DNA of 64,000 bases, from positions 403,963 through 467,962 of the forward strand of contig WMCF01000175.1 of assembly GCA_009792885.1 (NCBI GenBank). Direction: 5' to 3'. Positions 57,925 to 64,000 of the stretch are shown piece by piece; within the stretch, counting starts at the first letter, position 1, and each line of letters begins with the position of its first letter. The translations under genes were made by a program, and so were the position numbers. The DNA comes from Eremophila alpestris peregrina (Eukaryota > Chordata > Aves > Passeriformes > Alaudidae). The notes beneath the pieces were generated by a model. It saw nothing but the letters and a program-made list of their open reading frames with translations, had not been told where the DNA came from and did not search any database.

Positions 57925-58619
57925 GCTGCACCTGGATCAGGGCAACCCCTGGGATTGACCCAGCAGCTGGGGCAGCCCTGGGAGAAGGAGCTGGGGGTGC
58001 TGGGGGTGAGAGCTGGGACCCAGAACCCCCCCGTGCCCTGGTCTGAGCCCCAGCGTGAGCAGCAGGGGAGGGGGATTCTGCCCCTCTGCCCCTGTGCTCA
58101 GGTGAGACCCCACCTGCAGAGCTGCCCCAGCCCTGGGACAGCACAGGAGGGACCTGGAGCTGCTGCAGAGAGCCCAGGGGAAGCTCCAGGATGAGCAGAG
58201 GGATGGAGCAGCTCTGCTGGGAGGAAAGGCTGGGAGAGCTGCCATTGTTCAGCCTGGACAGGAGAAGCTTTGAGGTGAGCTCATTGTATCCTGAAGGAGC
58301 TGATGGGAAAGATGGAGAGGGACTTTTTACAAAGGCCTGGAGTGCCAGGACCCAGGGAATGGCTTCCCAGTGCCAGAGGGCAGGGCTGGATGGGATATTG
58401 GGCAGGAATTGTTCCCTGGCAGGGTGGGCAGGCCCTGGCACAGGGTGCCCAGAGCAGCTGGGGCTGGCCCTGGATCCCTGGCAGTGCCCAAGGCCAGGTT
58501 GGACATTGGGGCTTGGAGCAGCCTGGGACAGTGGGAGGTGTCCCTGCCCATGGCAGGGGGTGGCACTGGGTGGTCCCTAAGTTCCCTCCCAACCCAAACC
58601 ATTCTGGGACTCCTTGATT
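57925..58619 (+). mobile_element. longest CR1 LINE fragment in the window, about 700 bp
   Basis: Sense CR1 that reaches further 5' than the others. It has a block that resembles the decayed end of the CR1 ORF2 region (about 57925-58200: 'gccctgggagaaggagctgg', 'tgaccccacctgcagagctg' like order), then 'cctggacaggagaagctttg', 'ggcagggctggatgggatat', 'acattggggcttggagcagc' and the terminal 'ccaacccaaaccattctggg'. No intact reverse transcriptase or endonuclease is present. Ends are approximate. Confidence 0.85.
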
Positions 58620-60289
58620 ATTTCCCCTTTGCAGTTCTTCTAGAAACTTTCTCCAAGGGACAGACACAGGAACACTCAGATTTGGGCTATAAACTGCCCT
58701 CCTGCTGCTCAGTAAAGGTGCATTGCAGTGAGACTTTAACTTGTGTCCATGGAGCCAGGTGGAAACCAGCCTGAGCAGAGGATGGCACAAGAGAGAGACT
58801 GGCTCCTTTCCAGATGCATCCCTCCCTCCTTCCTGGGGCTGGTGTCCCACCTCATCCCAGGGGCTTCATTCCCAGTGCCAAATTTCCATCCATGGAGTGA
58901 GCTGGCCTTTTAAACCTGTGGACACTCCCCATCCAAGCCAGCAGAGAAAGAATCCTCGATGCTGTAGAAGGAGGCAGAAGGAAGAAACCTCCCTGCACTT
59001 CTCACCACGTGCTCAAATGTTAACACAGCCCAGATGTCCACACAGAACAGAGAAAAAACATCCTACCCAAAGCAGCTGTGCCTCCACAGGGAACAGCCTT
59101 GGTGCACTTGGTTGCTCAAGTGGGGTGGAAGGTTAATGAAGAAATCCCTGGAACAGCCCTTTGAAGTAGGGGCAGCCAGGCCCAACCCTTCCTCTTCCTC
59201 CAGCTGTCCCAGCCCCCAGGCAGGGCAGGTGGGACTGAAAGAAGGACTTTCATGGCCAGGGAAAGAGTGGGAATGCCACCAAAGGGAAGAGGGCTGGCAC
59301 CGTGGGGCCTGCCAGAGGGGCAGAATCTCTGATGATGCCACTGGAGATGTTAGGATCTCCTGGGACCTCAAAAATGTTGAGCAGAGCTCAAGCTGAACTG
59401 GTGTTTAGCAGATATTTCGTGTAAGGAAATATTCTGTAATTGTGAGAAAAGAATTTGCATTTTCTGAGGTTTTCCAAAATGTCCCTAAAAAAAAAAAAAA
59501 AAAAAAAGTGTTCCTTGAGCACAGAGCATTGGCTAATACAGGAAAAGGTGCTGGGATTTCAGTTTCCAGCTGCTGAACTCCAGCACCTTCCCCAGGCATG
59601 GAGAGCACAGTGATGGGGTGGTTAAACCCACGAGTGTCCCTCTGTCCAGTATTGGACATGAGGACACATCCACTGGCTATAAAACACTGCCCTAATCTCC
59701 TTGGATTAATGTTCTCTCTGTTATTTCAGTCTTAACAGGTTTATAGCCCTCTGAGGGACAGAGACCAAACTGTCCCTGATGTAAAACAGAAGGAATCCTG
59801 CAGAAAGGAGGATATTTACTTTATTTGCATTTTAGCTCATTAACCAGGGCAAACCCCTGGCTCGCTGCCCCTGTGTGAGGCAAAACCAAGTGATTTCCTC
59901 ATCAGTACAGATTTCCAGAGCTCCAGGCTCATTCCTCAGGACTTAAGCAATGTTCAAAGCACAGCTGCAGGTGCCACCATCCCCATTTCCATCCCCATTT
60001 CCAGGCGTGTCCCTGTCACACCCTGGGGACACCAGGAGCCCCTGGCGCCAGTGTGGATGGAGCTCAGAGGGGATGTAGGAAATGACAGAGGGATTTGGGA
60101 TCTGGACTCTGCTTAGAGGGGCACAGCCAGAGCCTCAGATTCACCAGCACAAATTGCAGCAACCCCCACCTTACTGAAATCCAGGCTTTTCAGCAAGAAC
60201 CCATTTGTTAACTGGGTGCAAAGTGATTCACAGAGGCAAAATAACCCAAATGCCAGCAGTGAGGTGATTGGCTCTGCCTGCTGTCAGCA
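58620..60289. other. intergenic DNA between CR1 and the LTR-like element
   Basis: No gene is recognised. A run of about 21 A lies at 59487-59508. Short open frames on both strands show no domain. The rest is unique sequence. Confidence 0.6.
59487..59508. repeat. poly(A) run
   Basis: About 21 uninterrupted A in otherwise unique sequence. It might be an old retroposon tail, but no inserted body or target-site duplication is seen. Confidence 0.85.
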
Positions 60290-60976
60290 CTCCAGAGTGA
60301 CATCCCGAATTTCTGATGGATGGCTGGCTTGGGTTGCAATGCAGGATGTACCCAGCAGTTTGTATTCTGATACCAGCTGTTAAAAGCAGCTGGGGCAGGG
60401 TTCTTTATCTCTGCCACCACCCATCCTCCCTCCAGGGAATATCTGCTGTTAATGGGCCATTGAGGCCTCACTGCAGGGCTGATAAAATTCCATCATCCCA
60501 TTGGGAGAGGCTCCACCCAGGGGGAGGAGCCAATCATTCCCACCTGGATAAAACCTGGGATTTGGAATAACACAGCAGCCTTTTTCCACTGGATTGCCAG
60601 AGGGTGATGGGACCCATCTCATCACCACTGGACCTTCAGAGGGGAACTACACCCTTCTCTCTGCTCCAACAAAACCACATCTGCCACTCCAGGAGGACTT
60701 GATTAGACTGCTGCCAACACCCTGACCAACAGGGTGTCAGGTTGTACTCTGACCCTGTCAGTGTTTTGTTGTTGTTTTGTTTGTGCTTTGTACTACTACA
60801 TTTTTATTTTTAGTATTCCTAGTAAAGAACTGCCATTCCTATTCCCACATCTTTGCCTGAGAGCCCCCTAATTTCAAATTTATAATAATTCGGAGGGAGG
60901 GAAGGGTTTACATTCTCCATTGCAAGGGAAGCTCCAGCTTTTCCCTGGCAGCCACCTGTCTTTCCAAACCAAGACA
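60290..60976 (+). mobile_element. solo LTR-like element of an avian endogenous retrovirus (ERVL-like)
   Basis: I recognise an LTR pattern common in songbird genomes: 'gggccattgaggcctcactg', 'ctccacccagggggaggagc', a TATA-like GATAAAA at 60547-60553, 'gggtgtcaggttgtactctg', T-rich GTTTT runs, a poly(A) signal variant AGTAAA at 60821-60826, then 'ttgcctgagagccccctaat' and 'ataataattcggagggaggg'. No gag, pol or env sequence lies on either side, so it is a solo LTR or an LTR fragment. The 3' edge could be a terminal CA at 60911-60912 or one at 60975-60976. The 5' edge and any target-site duplication are not resolved. The + strand assignment follows the order of TATA-like box, then poly(A) signal. 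Confidence 0.7.
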
Positions 60977-63444
60977 ATGATCTATGGAAAGAACCAGTCC
61001 AGTGCTCAGGAGCACCCCAAAAAAGCCAAAATGCCGTGAGGAATCACCAGTAAAGGAAGGGAGAGCACCACGATGCTGCAGCACAAATCCACCACACCGC
61101 TGTGTCTCGGATGCTGGGAGCAGTTTGAGTCTTCCCATCTCAGAAGGGAGGCAACACAGCTGGAAAAGCTTTGGGAAGAAGGAAAGAACTGGAATGGCTT
61201 CTGTAGGAGGAGCTGTTCAGGCCAGATCTGTCCAGTTGCCTGTGACAGGTCCTGCTGTAAGAAATTATGAGTGTAGCAGATGGCATCAACCTCAGCTGGA
61301 GACAGGTTTAGGTTGGGCAGGAGAAGGGTGCTGCTCTCAGGACACACATTTCCCCTGCAGAGTCCCCTGGTTTTGGGGATGTTTTCAGGGGTTTTTGTGA
61401 GTTTAAAATGGTGATGAACGAGTTAATGAATGAGGAATTTCTTCCAGGGTGCTGACGGCTCCCAAAATGACCCACTTGATAAAATCCCTGAGCAGCAAAG
61501 CACCAGGTGAAATTTCCCTGCATGTTTTCCTTGTTCTTACACCTTTTCCCGGGTTTTTGGGCAGAGTTCAAGAGGGGATACTGGGCTCAGGGGATTTGCA
61601 ACAATTCAAACACTGTCACACTCTGCTGACACAGGAAATCAAAGAGACCTTCCCTTGTGAAGGCGGATGTGATGAGCAAGTGATTTCTGCTTTACATCCT
61701 CATTCAAGCCGAGCACCTGATGATGAAGCCCAGAGTTCAGAGACTGAGGGATGGAAAAACTCAGCTCCCCCAGCTCAGGGCCTTCTGTTTCAGCACACCC
61801 ATGCCAGCAGCTTTCTGAGTAAAACAACTACCCACGGGCTGTCTCAGGACCCAACTGCTGGGCAACATCAGCAGGGCAAAAGCCAAGCCAACCAAAATGC
61901 TGAATAAGCAGAGAGACCTGTGCCACTTTGCAACGTTGCTCACAGCCTCTTCTGCCAGCAGAAAAGGGTCCCAGGCTTCTGGGTGATTCACTTGGTGTCA
62001 CTTGGCTCCACCTCAGAGGTGAGGGTTTCGGAATGACTCACGGCCCCGTGCTAACGGATCCGGTCGTGTGATGCTACTGAAGTTGCTACCTCCCAGCTCT
62101 GCACCCCTTGAACCCAGAGCTACTGAGCAGATGAGTTCAAAATGACACCTCCATGCTCTTTTTTCCCCCCAGTCTGAGGCAGGTTTCACTCCAGTGACTC
62201 CTTGTCTCAGACACGCTGCTCTGCTCATGCCTGGTACTGAGACTCAGCAGAACAATCTCAGTTCTTCGCTGGGAGGAGACAAATGGGCTTCAATTACTGA
62301 TGGTGCAGAGCTCTTGACCACCCCCCAGGCATCACAAATTCCATTTCCAAAACTTTTCTAATCCAGCTCACACAAAGAAGGAAGAGGCTTTGGTGCAGAC
62401 TGCTTGGGGGCCTGGCCATGGCTTGGCAGAGATGGAACAAGGTGGAGTGAGAGGGCTCAAACATCTAAAAAGTACAACCCTTTTTGACTCCATAGATGCT
62501 TCTTCCTCCCCTCCCTCAATTTCTTCCCCAAGAAAACTAGAATCTGACACACCAGAACAAAAGAGGAAGTCCCCAAAGCCTTGCTTAAGCCATATATCCA
62601 AAACTCTTGTAAATGGAAAGTTTGGAAGCCAGACAAAATTGGGGTTTGTGCCAGATAGGGCTATTTTTAAAATCCCCAGGAGACTTCTCTCATTAAAAAG
62701 CTACAGTGGACGCTGCACAGATGTGTTTGTAAAGGTGCAAAGAGTTGCCCAAGAAGCTGGAGAGATCAGGAGATGCTGTTGTGAGGACTGTGGTGCCTCA
62801 GCCTGGCCGGGATGCAGCTGTAGGGGAAAAGACCCACCTTGACCAGTGTAGATGGATTTATGAGGTGACTGCAGTTGTGAAGCCTCCCTCAGCCTGTGCT
62901 TTCTGCTGAGTGGAGGCTTGGCTGATTTCCCCCCACTTCTCAGCTACATGGCCACCTTTGTTTTAGCTGTGAAGCCTCCTTGGCCGAGCAAATATTTTTA
63001 TTAATACTCATCAGCAAAAATATAAACAGATACTGAGTTAGAAGCACAGACTCAGCTCTGATTGTTTGACCTTTAGTTTCTATTGACAACAGCAAAGTAA
63101 ACAATTTCTGTGGAGACTCAATGCTGATTTCTGCCACAAATAAAAAAGAACATGAGATGAACACAGGGAGCTTTAAGTTATTAAACAGAAACCTGAAGCC
63201 CTTGAAACTGGGAGCTGCCCTGGAAGCATTGACACCAGTGGAACAATGAGTGTCCCTTGCAAAATGCCACTCTTTGCTCATCTTGCAGGCAGGGACAGGT
63301 TGGATTGGGATGGATCTGCCCAGTGGTGTGGACTTGAGCCAAAGTAGACTAGGGAAGGGTGTCTGCCCTCCTCACCAGTGCCCAGGGTGAGTTTCCAGAG
63401 CCAGCAGCTCCCTCGAGGAGTGTGAATGGGCAGGGAAGCTCCTG
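60977..63444. other. intergenic DNA, right part
   Basis: No gene is recognised. Frames of about 150 residues at 61449-61907 (+) and 62390-62842 (+) lack known domains. An AT-rich block at about 62985-63190 interrupts GC-richer sequence. Confidence 0.6.
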
Positions 63445-63950
63445 TGCACAGTTCTGGTGTTCCAAGAAATGAAGGACGTGGAGCTGCTGGAGCAGGTCCA
63501 GAGAAGGCACCAAGTTGCTGAGGGGTCTGGAGACCTCCCCCATGGAGCCAGGCTGGGGGAGCTGGGGCTGTGAGAAGGTTGTGTGGAGACCTCACAGCTC
63601 CTTCCAAGGCCTGAAGGGGCTGCAGGGAAGCTGGAGAGGGATTTCATCAGAAACTGGAGTGGCAGGACAAGGGGGAATGGCTTCCCAGTGCCAGAGGGCA
63701 GGGCTGGATGGGATATTGGGCAGGAATTGTTCCCTGGCAGGGTGGGCAGGCCCTGGCACAGGGTGCCCAGAGCAGCTGGGGCTGTCCCTGGATCCCTGGC
63801 AGTGCCCAAGGCCAGGTTGGACATTGGGGCTTGGAGCAGCCTGGGACAGTGGGAGGTGTCCCTGAGGAACTTTAGGGTCCCTGGGACAGTGGGAGGTGTC
63901 CCTGCCTATGGCTGGGGTGGGGCTGGATGGGCTCAGAAATTACTCACAAA
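63445..63950 (+). mobile_element. CR1 LINE fragment with an internal 40-bp duplication
   Basis: Sense CR1 of about 500 bp: 'ggacgtggagctgctggagc', 'aggtccagagaaggcaccaa', 'ggagctggggctgtgagaag', 'ggcagggctggatgggatat', 'ggcacagggtgcccagagca' and 'acattggggcttggagcagc'. Near the 3' end the 24-bp piece beginning 'ctgggacagtgggaggtgtc' occurs at 63841-63864 and again at 63881-63904. The last 40 bp are diverged. Confidence 0.92.
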
Positions 63951-64000
63951 TTACCAAGAAATAATTTATTTATTCTAAATTGGAGTTTAACTTGCCCTTC

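Noticed and set aside
57857..58850. Overlapping 100-190-residue frames on both strands
   Set aside because: They are shadows of the 700-bp CR1 fragment. CR1 3' ends are stop-poor in several frames.
62390..62842. 150-residue + strand frame with a Ser/Lys-rich middle
   Set aside because: It looked slightly protein-like (SSPPSISSPRKLESDT), but no family is recognised and there is no splice or promoter context. A translated search would settle it.
1..64000. CRISPR array, operons, ribosome-binding sites, prokaryotic promoters
   Set aside because: This is vertebrate nuclear DNA with spliced exons. The tandem repeats present are minisatellites and microsatellites without unique spacers.
1..64000. 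tRNA, rRNA or known microRNA genes
   Set aside because: I saw no cloverleaf with A and B boxes, no rRNA-like blocks and no hairpin I recognise as a known microRNA. I could not run a covariance-model search, so small RNAs could be missed.

Overview
This is a vertebrate nuclear window, almost certainly from a bird and probably a songbird. It carries the 3' two thirds of the tumour-suppressor gene PTEN on the + strand, followed by about 37 kb of downstream DNA in which I find no convincing second gene. The bird assignment rests on many 5'-truncated CR1 LINE fragments, which all share the avian CR1 3' end, on the absence of mammalian Alu, B1 or L1 sequence, and on one endogenous-retrovirus LTR of a kind I associate with songbird genomes. 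All three assembly gaps sit in or beside repeats.

Positions 1-26,490 are PTEN. Six exons are present at 3131-3174, 6373-6611, 11918-12059, 14511-14677, 21349-21573 and 22846-23031. Their lengths (44, 239, 142, 167, 225 and 186 nt) equal human PTEN exons 4 to 9, and they join in frame to encode residues 71-403 of the 403-residue protein. This covers most of the phosphatase domain, including the HCKAGKGRTG catalytic loop, all of the C2 domain, the phosphorylated tail and the ITKV C-terminus. Exons 1-3 and the promoter lie outside the window. A 3' UTR of about 3.46 kb follows. It matches blocks of the mammalian PTEN 3' UTR, including seed matches for miR-19, miR-26, miR-29, miR-17, miR-148 and miR-214, a Pumilio site, a 40-nt A/T-only palindromic tract, and a terminal ATTAAA signal at 26467-26472.

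The introns hold CR1 copies in both orientations. Exon 6 is closely flanked by an inverted CR1 pair, and intron 4 holds a 29-bp minisatellite interrupted by an assembly gap. Positions 26,490-64,000 are intergenic as far as can be read. They contain about fifteen CR1 fragments of at least three types, a large TTCTCC hexanucleotide array with a gap, a (TTC)12-poly(T) tract, an A/C-rich low-complexity block, one solo-LTR-like element near 60.3-61.0 kb, and some AT-rich islands that might be conserved noncoding elements. The downstream neighbour expected from mammalian synteny, RNLS on the opposite strand, was not recognised.

I do not see a previously undescribed biological system here. The points most worth checking are the inverted CR1 pair around exon 6 (possible circular RNA or exon skipping), the compensating codon insertion and deletion in the flexible C2 loop of exon 8, the minisatellite whose unit carries a perfect inverted repeat with steroid-receptor-like half-sites, and the conserved 3' UTR elements.
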